A stretch of DNA of 64,000 nucleotides from Clostridia bacterium (GCA_910575725.1 CAJTFE010000015.1:35608-99607); one strand, 5' to 3'. Positions 35,431-44,387 are shown, counted from the stretch's first letter. Program-made: numbers and translations. The notes: generated from the sequence alone by a model not told the origin.

Positions 35431-36408
35431 CTATTTCCGATCCTTGATGCTGACCATATTGCCGCTTACGGAAAGCTGGCGGATACTCCGAAGGAAGCTC
35501 GACAAACGGTTGTAGCCGTAATCCTTGAGGTCAAAGGCCGGGTACTTTTTGTGGATCTCCTCGTAGACCATGGAGAGGTTTTCTATCTGGCCGCCGTTGT
35601 CCCGGATGAACACCAGGATCTCTTTTTCCAGCTTCTGGCGGTCCAGATGGCCGCCCAGGCCCACTGCATAGGCGGAATCGATCTTGTACAGATAGAGCCG
35701 GGGGCAGGTATCCTGAAGAAATACAACCAGCTTGGTGTAACCATAATTACGCACGTCAAAGTCTGTGAATTTGGCGTTTAGGCGGCTTCCGATTTCGCCT
35801 AGGTAGGTGATCTTTCCTTTGTTTTCATTATCGTTGATAAAGGAAATGATGGCTTCCTCAATCTGGGACAGGGGGGTGACGCCGCTTCCGTGCTCCTCCT
35901 CTGCCGCCCTGGAGCCCTTCCGGCTGGAGGATGGAGAGGGCGCATTTTCCATATCATTGACCTGCTTATTGATGAGGTTCAGATGGATGAATTTGTTGCA
36001 GGCTTTTGTAAGAGCCATTGGTGTTTTGGACTCCCCCATGCCGATAACGTACATGTTTTCTTCCCTGAGGCGCATAGCCAGGCGCGTGAAGTCGCTGTCG
36101 CTTGTCACCAGGCAGAAGCCGTCTACCTTGCCGGAGTAGAGAATGTCCATAGCGTCGATGACCATGGCCATATCGGTCGCATTTTTCCCGGAGGTGTAGG
36201 CAAACTGCTGTACCGGGGTGATGGAGTTCTCCAGAAGAATTTCCTCCTTCCAGCCGTTCCCCTTGGTAGACCAGTTGCCGTAGATACGGCGGAAGGAGGC
36301 GTAGCCGTAGTTTTCAATCTCATTGAAAATGCTGCCTGCGTATTTGGCGCTGATATTGTCCGCATCGATTAAGACTGCGAATTGTTTTTTGTCTTCTATT
36401 TGTTCCAT
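35431..36408 (-). CDS. NYN-domain protein with two OST-HTH/LOTUS domains
   Basis: In this 325-residue protein the N-terminal NYN (PIN-like RNase) domain has FAVLIDADNIS (acidic residues Asp15 and Asp17), GKNATDMAMVIDAMDIL and LVTSDSDFTRLAMRLRE, all consistent with a metal-dependent nuclease centre. Two OST-HTH/LOTUS domains follow (about 180-250 and 255-325; YGYTKLVVFLQD and YGYNRLSSFLRS), which bind RNA in other proteins. It is probably an RNA-processing factor. It stands alone. Confidence 0.88.
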   Translation of the reverse strand: MEQIEDKKQFAVLIDADNISAKYAGSIFNEIENYGYASFRRIYGNWSTKGNGWKEEILLENSITPVQQFAYTSGKNATDMAMVIDAMDILYSGKVDGFCLVTSDSDFTRLAMRLREENMYVIGMGESKTPMALTKACNKFIHLNLINKQVNDMENAPSPSSSRKGSRAAEEEHGSGVTPLSQIEEAIISFINDNENKGKITYLGEIGSRLNAKFTDFDVRNYGYTKLVVFLQDTCPRLYLYKIDSAYAVGLGGHLDRQKLEKEILVFIRDNGGQIENLSMVYEEIHKKYPAFDLKDYGYNRLSSFLRSIRQLSVSGNMVSIKDRK

Positions 36409-36484
36409 AAAGTATAAGCTCCTTTTTGTTTTTTCAACTCCTTTGTCCTTATCTTTTAAGACGGTGGTTTCTTCCTATTATAAA

Positions 36485-36522
36485 GAGGGGGAAGCTTGTG
36501 GTGACGCTTCCCTCTTTTTTTC
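36485..36522. terminator. Terminator after the flavodiiron gene
   Basis: AGAGGGGGAAGC pairs with GCTTCCCTCT around a 10-nt loop, with seven T on the plus strand and TTTATAAT on the minus strand. It lies downstream of the fprA-like gene. Confidence 0.6.
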
Positions 36523-36600
36523 TCCGAAAAGACATACGTCCGTACAGAACGGACATTCCTTTCTGTCTCTCCCAAGTATATTGATAAGTTTCTCTTTTGG

Positions 36601-37764
36601 CTACTCAGCCAATAAAGCTTCTGCCAATTCTTTCATGGCCTCCTTGTCTGCCTCCTTCATGGTGGAGCGGATGGTGACTACAGGCTCGCAGACAGTGAGA
36701 TTCTTCATCTCTTCCAGGACGCTTCTCATGGTGCGGGCTGCAGAAGGAGCCCAGGTTCCGTTTTCCAGAAGGGCAACCCTGCGGTTTCGATAGGTTTTCG
36801 CCTTCAGATGATGCAGGAAGTCCTCCATACAGGGAAACACGCCGCCGTCGTAGCTTGCAGCGGCCAGTACCAGGCGGTCATAGCGGAAGGCTTCTGCAAC
36901 GACGGCCGGCATATCGGCTCTTGCCAGGTCATATACCTTAACCGGCGCTTCCGTTTTCTCTTCCAGTATGCGGGCCAGTTCTTTTGCGGCTGCAGCGGTA
37001 TTGCCGTGGATGGATGCGTAGGCGATGACAATGCCGGATTCTTCCGGCTCATAGCTGCTCCAGATCTGGTATTTTTCCAGGTAATAGCCCAGATTTTCCT
37101 TTAATATGGGACCATGGAGGGGACAGATCATGGCAATGTCAAGGCCGGCGGCTTTTTTCAGCAGAGCCTGAACCTGGGTTCCGTATTTTCCCACAATGTT
37201 GATGTAGTAGCGTCTTGCCTCGTCTGCCCACTCCTCTTCTGCATCCAGGGCTCCGAATTTACCGAAGCCGTCGGCGGAGAAAAGGATCTTTTCTTTGGAC
37301 TCATAGGCTACCATGACTTCCGGCCAGTGTACCATGGGAGCCATGACAAAGGTGAGGGTGTGGGCGCCTAGGCTTAGGGTGCCGCCTTCTTTTACGGTGA
37401 TGCAGCGGTCAGTTAAGTCCATCCCGAAAAACTGGGGGAGCATGGCGAAGGTTTTTGGATTGCCTACCAGCTTCATCTGGGGATATTTTTCGGCCAGCTT
37501 TCCGATGCTGCCGGCGTGGTCGGGCTCTAGGTGGGATACCACCAGGTAGTCTGGGGCCTGTCCTTCTAAGACTTCTTCCAGATTGGCAAGCCATTGTTCT
37601 CTGGCTCTTGGGTCCACGGTGTCTAAGATGGCGGTTTTTTCGTCACAGATGACGTAGGAGTTGTAGGATACGCCGTTTGGGACTACGTACTGGCTCTCGA
37701 AGAGGTCTATGGTTTTGTCGTCTGCGCCTACATAATATACGGAATCTGCTATTTGGTTTTTCAT
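36601..37764 (-). CDS. fprA: A-type flavodiiron protein (FprA family)
   Basis: The 387-residue protein combines an MBL-type diiron domain (VVSHLEPDHAG, giving His78, Glu80, Asp82, His83; later MVHWPEVM and ICPLHGPIL) with a C-terminal flavodoxin domain (GIVIAYASIHGNTAAAAKEL). These enzymes reduce O2 to water or NO to N2O and protect anaerobes from oxidative or nitrosative stress. It is a single gene with no rubredoxin neighbour. Confidence 0.93.
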   Translation of the reverse strand: MKNQIADSVYYVGADDKTIDLFESQYVVPNGVSYNSYVICDEKTAILDTVDPRAREQWLANLEEVLEGQAPDYLVVSHLEPDHAGSIGKLAEKYPQMKLVGNPKTFAMLPQFFGMDLTDRCITVKEGGTLSLGAHTLTFVMAPMVHWPEVMVAYESKEKILFSADGFGKFGALDAEEEWADEARRYYINIVGKYGTQVQALLKKAAGLDIAMICPLHGPILKENLGYYLEKYQIWSSYEPEESGIVIAYASIHGNTAAAAKELARILEEKTEAPVKVYDLARADMPAVVAEAFRYDRLVLAAASYDGGVFPCMEDFLHHLKAKTYRNRRVALLENGTWAPSAARTMRSVLEEMKNLTVCEPVVTIRSTMKEADKEAMKELAEALLAE

Positions 37765-37886
37765 TTTGGTTTTCCTCGGATTCTATTAGTTTTGGACGGA
37801 TTGGCGTTATCTTCCAATCTGCCTGGGTTCTTTCAAATTGTACACAACTTTTGGGGTTCTGGCAAGTACTTTGTTTTTTTGGGGAC

Positions 37887-38092
37887 GGGGATGCAGGCTG
37901 AGGGGGAGGGGGATTTTCCATATCGGTGTCCGCGCGGTTCTCGTACAGTCTGTCTGCTCTGCTCGGACATTGCTTTGGTGGTTTTGTCGTGTTCTGGGTT
38001 TTGGGCAATGTCCGCTCAGGGCAGACAGACTGTGCGCGAACAGGCGGACACCGGATATTGGAAAATCCCCCTCCCCCTCAGCCTGCATCCCC
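37887..38092. repeat. Large inverted repeat element with ~87-bp arms
   Basis: Left arm 37887-37973 and right arm 38005-38092 are near-perfect inverted copies separated by a 31-nt centre. The outer 30 bp (starting GGGGATGCAGGCTGAGGGGG) match exactly; the inner parts differ by a few indels. The RNA would form one long hairpin. A related shorter element lies at 56216-56323. This explains the Gly/Pro-rich ORFs seen on both strands here. Confidence 0.9.
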
Positions 38093-38169
38093 TGGGTGTT
38101 GGGTGTGGATCATGTGGAATAACTTCCTTTTTTTCGTTAAATAAATATTTACACAAAATTTATATGAAA

Positions 38170-38442
38170 TTACATCTTTTTGGTTTCCAATGCTCCAACA
38201 TCCAGGGACTGAACCAAAATGCATAAGAACTGTGCTGTCCGTATGTTTCGCTCTACTGCCTTCCAGTTTGTATTGTACTGTTTTGCCACCTCTGGATAAA
38301 GACATTTTGTCACCAGGAGAAGTCTGCCCGGCTGCTCCCGGCACAGGGCTATTGCACTGGCCATATGAAAGAAGCCAGTATAATTTGCAGTCACGCCCAG
38401 GCTGTACAAAAGATCGTATATCTCAGAAAAATCGTTTTGCAT
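38170..38442 (-). CDS. Stand-alone Spo0A C-terminal-like DNA-binding protein
   Basis: The 90-residue protein resembles the DNA-binding domain of Spo0A: DLLYSLGVTANYTGFFHMAS, then LVTKCLYPEVAKQYNTN and WKAVERNIRTAQ align with the Spo0A-C helices, including the recognition region. It lacks a receiver domain. GGAGG lies 9 nt before the ATG. The start lies inside the 3' end of the double-XRE gene (52-nt overlap), so the two are coupled. It could compete at or modulate sporulation-type promoters; this is inference. Confidence 0.7.
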   Translation of the reverse strand: MQNDFSEIYDLLYSLGVTANYTGFFHMASAIALCREQPGRLLLVTKCLYPEVAKQYNTNWKAVERNIRTAQFLCILVQSLDVGALETKKM

Positions 38443-38984
38443 CTATATGAACCTCCATCCCTGCTGTGATTCTGGCTCCTGTGAATCAGATGAAAAATTT
38501 CCGCCTCAGACATGGACATTGCACTTAATTCCACCAGCGACATGCCAAAAGCATCTGCAATGTTAAACAGCTTGTCTGTTGTAACATTCGCACATCGATG
38601 CTCAATATCACGCAGGCGGGCAATGCTTACATTTGACCTTTGCGCCAGCTCTTTTTGTGTCAGTTTTTCCGTTTTCCGAAGCTGAACGATATTCTCACAT
38701 ATTTGAAGCGGCCCGTTTATACAATGCTTCAGGCGGAATGAACCCTGGATTTTCGAAAGAATATCCCTGTCTGTCATTGAAAAAACGCCCATTATCCGGG
38801 AATCAACCTGGAGCGCTCTTGCCAAACGTATGAGCGTATCTATGGTTGTATTTTTGCATCCATACTCAATGTCCTGCAGGCGGCTGATGCTGATATTTGA
38901 GTGAAATGCTACCTGTTCCTGGGTCAGCCCCTGTGCTTTGCGCAGCCGTACCACGTTTCTTCCAATCTCATCCAAATGCGGCAT
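38391..38984 (-). CDS. Double XRE-type HTH regulator
   Basis: Two tandem helix-turn-helix domains are visible: GRNVVRLRKAQGLTQEQVAF with SNISISRLQDIEYG, and CENIVQLRKTEKLTQKELAQ with SNVSIARLRDIEHR. I start at 38984, preceded by GGGAGGG. The C-terminal ~28 residues overlap the Spo0A-C-like gene in another frame and look unstructured. A tandem-XRE protein coupled to a Spo0A-C-like protein suggests one regulatory unit. Confidence 0.75.
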   Translation of the reverse strand: MPHLDEIGRNVVRLRKAQGLTQEQVAFHSNISISRLQDIEYGCKNTTIDTLIRLARALQVDSRIMGVFSMTDRDILSKIQGSFRLKHCINGPLQICENIVQLRKTEKLTQKELAQRSNVSIARLRDIEHRCANVTTDKLFNIADAFGMSLVELSAMSMSEAEIFHLIHRSQNHSRDGGSYRCKTIFLRYTIFCTAWA

Positions 38985-39092
38985 AATCATCCCTCCCTGC
39001 TTTAAGCATGGGAAAAAATCCCAGCAGGTCTACCCGATATATTAGCGATTTGGAATATAACTGAAACGGGAGAACGCTTTCCCTGCATGGAG

Positions 39093-40448
39093 CTACAGCT
39101 TCCTCCACACAAGAGCCATCATAGTAAAATAACAGGCCAGTCCTCCTACGATATTGGTGACAGGCTCGGCGGCCAGAACGCCGTAGATTCCAAGCCCCCA
39201 AAGGCGGGGAAGAATCAGAATCAAGGGAACGCCTAAGATAGCTTTCCGGAACAGGGAGAAGAATACTGCCTGTTTTGCTTTGCCCAGGCTTACGAATACT
39301 GTCTGGCCTACATACTGGAAGGCCATGAAGAAAAACAGGGCAAAGTGCCAGCGCATGGATATAACAGACACCTCAAGAAGCTCTGCTTCTTTGTTAAACA
39401 GCCTTACAATGATCTGAGGGAACAAGATGAGGACGGCCCATAGGGCAGCTGCATACAGCAAGGTTACACGGCGGATAAAGCGAATCCCCTCCTTTACCCT
39501 GCTGTTCTCCCCTGCGCCGTAGTTGTAGCCAAGGACAGGCTGGGCCCCCTGGGTGAAGCCCTGCATAGGCATCTGAACCACCTCCCGGACAGAGTAAATG
39601 ATGGTCATAGCGCCTACATAGAGATCGCCTCCATAAAATTGAAGGGAAGCGTTACAGAAAATCTGAACCAGGCTGTTTGTAACCGACATGGTAAAGCCAG
39701 ACAGCCCAAGGGCCAGAATCTGCTTTACCAAAGCGGCTTTCAGACGCAGGGCAGGCAGGCGCAGACGGAGAATGGCTTTTCTGCTGCTCAGAAAACGCAA
39801 AACCCAGAGTGCAGATACAAGCTGGGAAAGAATGGTAGCGGCCGCAGCTCCCTGTACTCCCATATTCAGGCTGAAGATAAAAACCGGATCCAGGATGAGA
39901 TTCAGGAAAGCTCCTATGACTACAGTGAGCATGCCTGTTTTGGCAAAGCCCTGAGATTCGATAAAGGGGTTCATGCCAAGCCCCAGCATAACAAAGAGAT
40001 TGCCTGCCAGATAAACATCCATGTAGGCGTTGGCGTAAGGGATCGTCTCGTCGCTGGCGCCGAAAAGGTACAAAAGAGGCGTCTTTAGAAAATAGCCTGC
40101 CACAGTCAGCAGGATCCCAAAAAGGACGAGCAGCGTCAGAGAATTGCCCATGATCTGCTCGGCCTTTTTTTCGTCTCCCCTTCCCCTCTCAATGGAACAT
40201 AGGGGAGCGCCGCCGCTTCCGCAGAGATTGGCAAAGGCATTGATAATGGTGATAATGGGAAATGCCACGCCCACGCCGGTAAGAGCCAGACGGCCGTCCC
40301 CGGGCATGCGGCCTAAGTACATGCGATCCACGATGTTATATAGAACATTCACAAGCTGGGCCAGGATCATCGGCAGAGACAGGCGCACAATACTTGCGGC
40401 TGTGGAGCCTTTTGTAAAGTCGTGTTTTGCTGCTGTGTTGTCCGACAT
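39093..40448 (-). CDS. MATE family efflux transporter
   Basis: This 451-residue, 12-TM protein has typical MATE sequences (SIVRLSLPMILAQLVNVLYN, YLGRMPGDGRLALTGVG, PMQGFTQGAQPVLGYNYGAG). It exports cationic compounds or metabolites in exchange for Na+ or H+. It stands alone with no adjacent regulator. Confidence 0.92.
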   Translation of the reverse strand: MSDNTAAKHDFTKGSTAASIVRLSLPMILAQLVNVLYNIVDRMYLGRMPGDGRLALTGVGVAFPIITIINAFANLCGSGGAPLCSIERGRGDEKKAEQIMGNSLTLLVLFGILLTVAGYFLKTPLLYLFGASDETIPYANAYMDVYLAGNLFVMLGLGMNPFIESQGFAKTGMLTVVIGAFLNLILDPVFIFSLNMGVQGAAAATILSQLVSALWVLRFLSSRKAILRLRLPALRLKAALVKQILALGLSGFTMSVTNSLVQIFCNASLQFYGGDLYVGAMTIIYSVREVVQMPMQGFTQGAQPVLGYNYGAGENSRVKEGIRFIRRVTLLYAAALWAVLILFPQIIVRLFNKEAELLEVSVISMRWHFALFFFMAFQYVGQTVFVSLGKAKQAVFFSLFRKAILGVPLILILPRLWGLGIYGVLAAEPVTNIVGGLACYFTMMALVWRKL

Positions 40449-40710
40449 AAAGCTGCCTCCCCTGATCCGGAATCTTTTTTACAGATGTGGTGCATTATTT
40501 TATTATATTACAAAGCGGGGAAATCGGAAAGTTTTTTTCTGTTTCTCTATTGAAGCATTCGTACTTGAAACTATAACAAAGACAAAGATTTCAGCTTAGA
40601 CCACGTTTTCATATACCTGGGGAAAGTATTGTGAGCCTTATCGATTCACTATTCCGGCTGGCAGCATTGAATGAAGAGAGCTGCTCGCGGCTTGATACAA
40701 ATGCTTTTCT

Positions 40711-41259
40711 TTATTGAATTGATTTTCCTAAATTGCAGGCTTCCTGTAATTCGGGTTTTCCGGCAATATCCCCCATACCCATTACACCGCCGCAAAGCAC
40801 TTTTCCAATGCTTTTCCACCCTAAATGTTTTTCAAGATGTTCATACCAATAAAGAGTTTCTTCAAAACCGCAGCCTTCGGCTGCCATAATAAGAACACTT
40901 TCCTTTTTAGGGTTTCGATAATCAGGGTCACATTCCGCAACAGCAAATAAACGGTCAAAGGCAGTTTTTAACTGTCCGCTGACAGTCCAATAGTAAAGCG
41001 GTGTTGCAAGAACAACTATGTCCGCTTCCTTGTACACAGGATAGATTTTATCCATATCGTCTTTTTGAACACAAGGGCTGTCTGGGTTTTTACCGCCGCC
41101 AAAACAGCCCTTACAGCCGTTTATGTTCATACCGCCAAGAAAAAACTCTGTCACAGTGTTTCCGGCTTCCTCTGCGCCTTTCTTAAATTCTGCTGTTAAT
41201 GCTGTTGTATTTCCGGCTTTCCTTGGACTTCCATTGAGAATAATAATTTTTTTGCTCAT
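40711..41259 (-). CDS. Flavodoxin-fold NAD(P)H-dependent FMN reductase
   Basis: The 182-residue protein has the FMN phosphate loop ILNGSPRKAGNTTAL, the cysteine-containing GCKGCFGGG segment and TPLYYWTVSGQLKTAFDRL of the iron-sulfur flavoprotein/flavodoxin-like reductase group. It may reduce quinones, nitro compounds or metals. It follows a paralogue by 11 nt; both are divergent from an HxlR regulator that probably controls them. Confidence 0.85.
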   Translation of the reverse strand: MSKKIIILNGSPRKAGNTTALTAEFKKGAEEAGNTVTEFFLGGMNINGCKGCFGGGKNPDSPCVQKDDMDKIYPVYKEADIVVLATPLYYWTVSGQLKTAFDRLFAVAECDPDYRNPKKESVLIMAAEGCGFEETLYWYEHLEKHLGWKSIGKVLCGGVMGMGDIAGKPELQEACNLGKSIQ

Positions 41260-41270
41260 AATTACCTCCC

Positions 41271-41816
41271 TTAAATTGCATTAGCTAAATCAGCCGCTTT
41301 TTTGCAGCCCTCGGTTTTGTCTATATCGCCAAGATTTAATACACCGGGAATTAAAACCTCACCCATCATTTTCCATTTATTAAATGCCGCCATACGCTCA
41401 ATCGGAATACGAACGCCGTCCATGACGGACATATCATCTTCTTCACAACAGGCAATCAGGACACATTCTTTTCCTGCAATGTCCTTACCGCCTACAACCA
41501 TAGAAAAGATACGGTCAATGACACCTTTAATCTGCGCCGGGATAGAATACCAATAGACAGGCATGGTAAATGCAATAACGTCCGCTTCAAGAATTGCCGG
41601 TGCAATCGTGTTGAAATCATCATCAAAAGTACAGGCTTTTCCAGTAGAAAAACAAGTTTCACATGCCCGGCAGCCACCCGCTTTTTTTAATGCTGCGTCA
41701 AACCGTGTGATTTTGTGCCCCTTTGCTTCGGCTGCCTTGATGAAAGCGTCTGTCATGGCAAAGCTATTTCCGTTTTTCCGAGGGCTGCCCGTTATAACAA
41801 CTATTTTTTTGCTCAT
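41271..41816 (-). CDS. Flavodoxin-fold NAD(P)H-dependent oxidoreductase
   Basis: This 181-residue paralogue of the downstream gene has VITGSPRKNGNSFAMTDAFI, GGCRACETCFSTGKAC (cysteines in the spacing of iron-sulfur flavoproteins) and MPVYWYSIPAQIKGVIDRI. It is the first gene of the two-gene operon divergent from HxlR. Base composition is more AT-rich than the flanking MATE and trx regions, suggesting acquisition. Confidence 0.85.
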   Translation of the reverse strand: MSKKIVVITGSPRKNGNSFAMTDAFIKAAEAKGHKITRFDAALKKAGGCRACETCFSTGKACTFDDDFNTIAPAILEADVIAFTMPVYWYSIPAQIKGVIDRIFSMVVGGKDIAGKECVLIACCEEDDMSVMDGVRIPIERMAAFNKWKMMGEVLIPGVLNLGDIDKTEGCKKAADLANAI

Positions 41817-41910
41817 AAAATATGTCCTCCTAATTCTGCAAGATTGACTTTCTCTGCTTTCGATATTATAATCTTAGCAAGAATTAAAACAAATTCAAGT
41901 ACACACATAT

Positions 41911-41944
41911 AAGTTAGATACTTACAATAAAGTTATATACTTAC
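41911..41944. promoter_or_regulatory. Direct-repeat operator candidate for HxlR
   Basis: AAGTTAGATACTTAC (41911-41925) and AAGTTATATACTTAC (41930-41944) are 15-bp direct repeats with 19-bp periodicity, each internally palindromic (AAGT...ACTT). They sit just before the hxlR ribosome-binding site. Confidence 0.55.
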
Positions 41945-41962
41945 CTAAAGGAGAGTGTAGAA

Positions 41963-42295
41963 ATGAGTGAACGCTGCATTTCAAATGAATGTCTTGAAAC
42001 AACAGGTTTCAGCTATACATTGTCATTAATCAATGGCAAATATAAAATGACTATTTTGTATACTTTAATGGAGTTCGGAGTTGTTCGTTTTAATGAAATG
42101 AAAAAATATATCAGTGAAATTTCGTATAAGACTTTAAGTTCCACGTTAAAAGAATTAGAAGCAGACCAATTAGTGCATAGAAAAGAATATCCACAAATTC
42201 CGCCAAAGGTAGAGTATAGCTTAACAGAGCGTGGAAAATCTTTAATTCCTATTTTAGACGGAATGTGTGAATGGGGTGATAAAAACAGGTTATAA
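41963..42295 (+). CDS. HxlR-family transcriptional regulator
   Basis: This 110-residue winged-HTH protein has the N-terminal cysteine motif SERCISNECLETT and the core LSLINGKYKMTILYTLMEFG, RFNEMKKYISEISYKTLSST and GKSLIPILDGMCEWG. HxlR regulators sense electrophiles or redox stress, often through the N-terminal Cys. AAAGGAGAG precedes the ATG. It likely represses or activates the divergent reductase pair. Confidence 0.9.
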   Translation: MSERCISNECLETTGFSYTLSLINGKYKMTILYTLMEFGVVRFNEMKKYISEISYKTLSSTLKELEADQLVHRKEYPQIPPKVEYSLTERGKSLIPILDGMCEWGDKNRL

Positions 42296-42299
42296 AACA

Positions 42300-42439
42300 G
42301 GGATTGAGAAGGATTCCGTAGTCGTCGAGTTTCTTGTTAAATGCAGTCTGCAATACAAAATATCCACCGCAATACCAGTTTCCGTACCAGGGCGTGTTAC
42401 GGACTTTCACCGATTAGATTGCACCCATACTGGGCGCAC
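42300..42439 (-). mobile_element. 5' fragment of a group II intron
   Basis: On the minus strand the sequence starts GTGCGCCCAGTATGGGTGCA, with ATCGGTGAAAGTCCGTAACA and CGCC shortly after, matching the conserved 5' end and early domain I of bacterial group II introns. It lies immediately after a terminator hairpin (42446-42479), the insertion habit of class C introns. Only ~140 nt remain; no reverse transcriptase or domains V/VI are present. Confidence 0.55.
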
Positions 42440-42445
42440 CATGAA

Positions 42446-42479
42446 AACGGCGGCTTTCGATTTCTCAAAAGCCGCCGTT
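42446..42479 (-). terminator. Terminator at the group II intron insertion site
   Basis: AACGGCGGCTTT (42446-42457) pairs with AAAGCCGCCGTT (42468-42479) around a 10-nt loop; TTTCAT follows on the minus strand before the intron fragment. It ends the coiled-coil protein and two-component transcript. Confidence 0.7.
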
Positions 42480-42541
42480 CGGGGCGCAGCGATTTTCCTG
42501 CTTGTACGACGGCTTTTTCTTTTGCCGTCGCAGGGCAGGCA

Positions 42542-43018
42542 TTAGGAGTATGTATATACAGCGTGCTGGCGCCTATAGGTGTCGTTGTCCTTTTGGCTCA
42601 ATTCTTTTTCTATCTGTGCCAATTTTGCTTTCAAATCCTCCATTTTGCTTTCATCTGTTTCCCTGTTGATTTGCTGCTCCAGCTCTTGTTTCTGCTTTTT
42701 TAGTTTTTCAATCTCACGGTCAACCTTATCGGTATTGCAGGTGCAGCTTTGCCCATCTTTGTCCGAGCCGCTTTTTTCCGGGCCATCGAAATCGATTTTA
42801 GGCTTGCCGTCCTCGTCTTTGCCCAGCCGGTAACGCCCTGATGGTTCCGGTTTTTCCTCCGGAACATATTCATCCATCACAGGTTTTTGGCGGTGCGATT
42901 GAGTTTCATCTTCGGGCCGCCGGACTTTTTTCGTTTCATCCACACCAGCAATCGGCACAGACGGCTGCGCTACGCCAGAGTTTATTCCAGAAATAGACTG
43001 CACAATATATTCCTCCAA
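42542..43018 (-). CDS. Hypothetical coiled-coil protein
   Basis: I do not recognise the function of this 158-residue protein. The N-terminus (MEEYIVQSISGINSGVAQPS) is followed by a charged disordered stretch, a small cysteine pair (SCTCNTD) and a heptad coiled coil (about residues 98-142, rich in E/K/Q/L). No signal peptide is seen. It is followed by the terminator and group II intron fragment and is preceded by the GHKL kinase gene, so it is probably cotranscribed with the Agr-like pair. Confidence 0.6.
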   Translation of the reverse strand: MEEYIVQSISGINSGVAQPSVPIAGVDETKKVRRPEDETQSHRQKPVMDEYVPEEKPEPSGRYRLGKDEDGKPKIDFDGPEKSGSDKDGQSCTCNTDKVDREIEKLKKQKQELEQQINRETDESKMEDLKAKLAQIEKELSQKDNDTYRRQHAVYTYS

Positions 43019-43075
43019 TCCACAAGATAAGTAACTGATATTGCTATTATCAGTTTACCCCGCAAAAAAAGAATT

Positions 43076-44386
43076 TCAAGGCCTTTGTATTGAAATGCTC
43101 TCTGGATGTATTGAAATGTTCAGCAACACGTTCAAAGAGAACCGCCGTTCAATTTTCTCTGTCAGCATCGCACCGTGATATTTCTCTGTTACAGCCTTGA
43201 TATTGGAAAGGCCGGTTCCCGTTGGCGGCAGCGGATTATCTGAACAGGTATTTTCAAATGCCAGCATATAGAAGTCGCCCTGCCGCTCTCCGCTGATGCG
43301 AATTGACCTCACTCCCTCAATGGATTGACACGCACGGATTGCGTTATCCAAAGCATTGGCAAAAATCACACATAAATCAAAATCATCTATTCCGCAAGGG
43401 TTTGGAAGGAACAATGAGACTTCAGCCGCAATCCCATCTGCTTTTGCCATCTTCAACTTTTCTCCCAGCAAAATGTCCACCACTGAATTACCCGTCTGAC
43501 AAGGAAATGACAACGTGGCTGAGACTGTTTCCAGCTTTTGCAGATAGGCTTTGCTCTCTTCCAATTTGTTATTGTTAAGCAGGGCGCTCAATACAGAAAG
43601 ATGATTTTTAATATCGTGGCGGAATGCTTTTGTCTGTTCATAGCGGGTTTTTGCCTCGGCAATATATATTTTCTGTGCCTGGGCTGCTTGAGACAAAGAC
43701 TGTATTTCTGCCTTGGTCTGTAAACTGCGGTATAGGTGGCGATAGGCATACAAGGTACAGAGTAAAGCTCCCAGCCCTAAGGCTTGCAAAAACAGCAGCG
43801 CAGTATGTTCTAATAGAAGGGCAGGAGACAACACATCATAGTAAATCTGTGTATATGAGGTCTGCATAATATACAATTCTGCGGTAAAGAAAAACAGAAC
43901 AGGGAACAATAAGCAGCCCATATTTGTCATGTGTCCAATTTCGTCTGGCGATATGGATTTTACTACGCTTGTATAACAGGCAATACTTATGACCAGGGAG
44001 ACCGCTGTTGCCGCTGTAACCATTGAGTACAAAAGCAGGCGGTTTGTCACATGGGGAAATATCACCGCCTCCACCGAGTTGATGAGCCCAAAGGAAAACT
44101 GGGAGATGTAATTGGCGAGGATTGCCGCAACCCAGGACGCGGAGGGACGATTGCCCAGAATAAAACGGTTTACTCCATACAAAATAAGCAGTTCTATTCC
44201 AATCACTATGATCCACGGGAAAGAAAACTTACTTGCAATCCAGTCCAAAATGAAGAAAATAAAAATGTATATGGCAAAATGATACGCCTTCTGTTTTTTC
44301 CCGGTGAGGCTGGCACAAAAGTAAACGTGCATGATGCCTTGGGTTATCAGGCAAAAAATATTAAGCCCTATACTAAAATAATCCAT
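43076..44386 (-). CDS. GHKL-domain sensor histidine kinase (AgrC-like)
   Basis: This 436-residue kinase has six or seven N-terminal TM helices to about residue 215, then the dimerisation helix with the phospho-His region TKAFRHDIKNHLSVLSALLN and a GHKL ATPase (IFANALDNAIRACQ, GTGLSNIKAVTEKY). This is the AgrC/VirS/ComD type that usually detects peptide signals. The partner LytTR regulator ends 1 nt upstream. No agrB or agrD-like gene is visible, so the ligand may come from elsewhere. Confidence 0.88.
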   Translation of the reverse strand: MDYFSIGLNIFCLITQGIMHVYFCASLTGKKQKAYHFAIYIFIFFILDWIASKFSFPWIIVIGIELLILYGVNRFILGNRPSASWVAAILANYISQFSFGLINSVEAVIFPHVTNRLLLYSMVTAATAVSLVISIACYTSVVKSISPDEIGHMTNMGCLLFPVLFFFTAELYIMQTSYTQIYYDVLSPALLLEHTALLFLQALGLGALLCTLYAYRHLYRSLQTKAEIQSLSQAAQAQKIYIAEAKTRYEQTKAFRHDIKNHLSVLSALLNNNKLEESKAYLQKLETVSATLSFPCQTGNSVVDILLGEKLKMAKADGIAAEVSLFLPNPCGIDDFDLCVIFANALDNAIRACQSIEGVRSIRISGERQGDFYMLAFENTCSDNPLPPTGTGLSNIKAVTEKYHGAMLTEKIERRFSLNVLLNISIHPESISIQRP

Positions 44387-44387
44387 A

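Noticed and set aside
37807..38226. Several overlapping ORFs on both strands
   Set aside because: They all lie across the large inverted repeat and mirror each other; no protein-like pattern.
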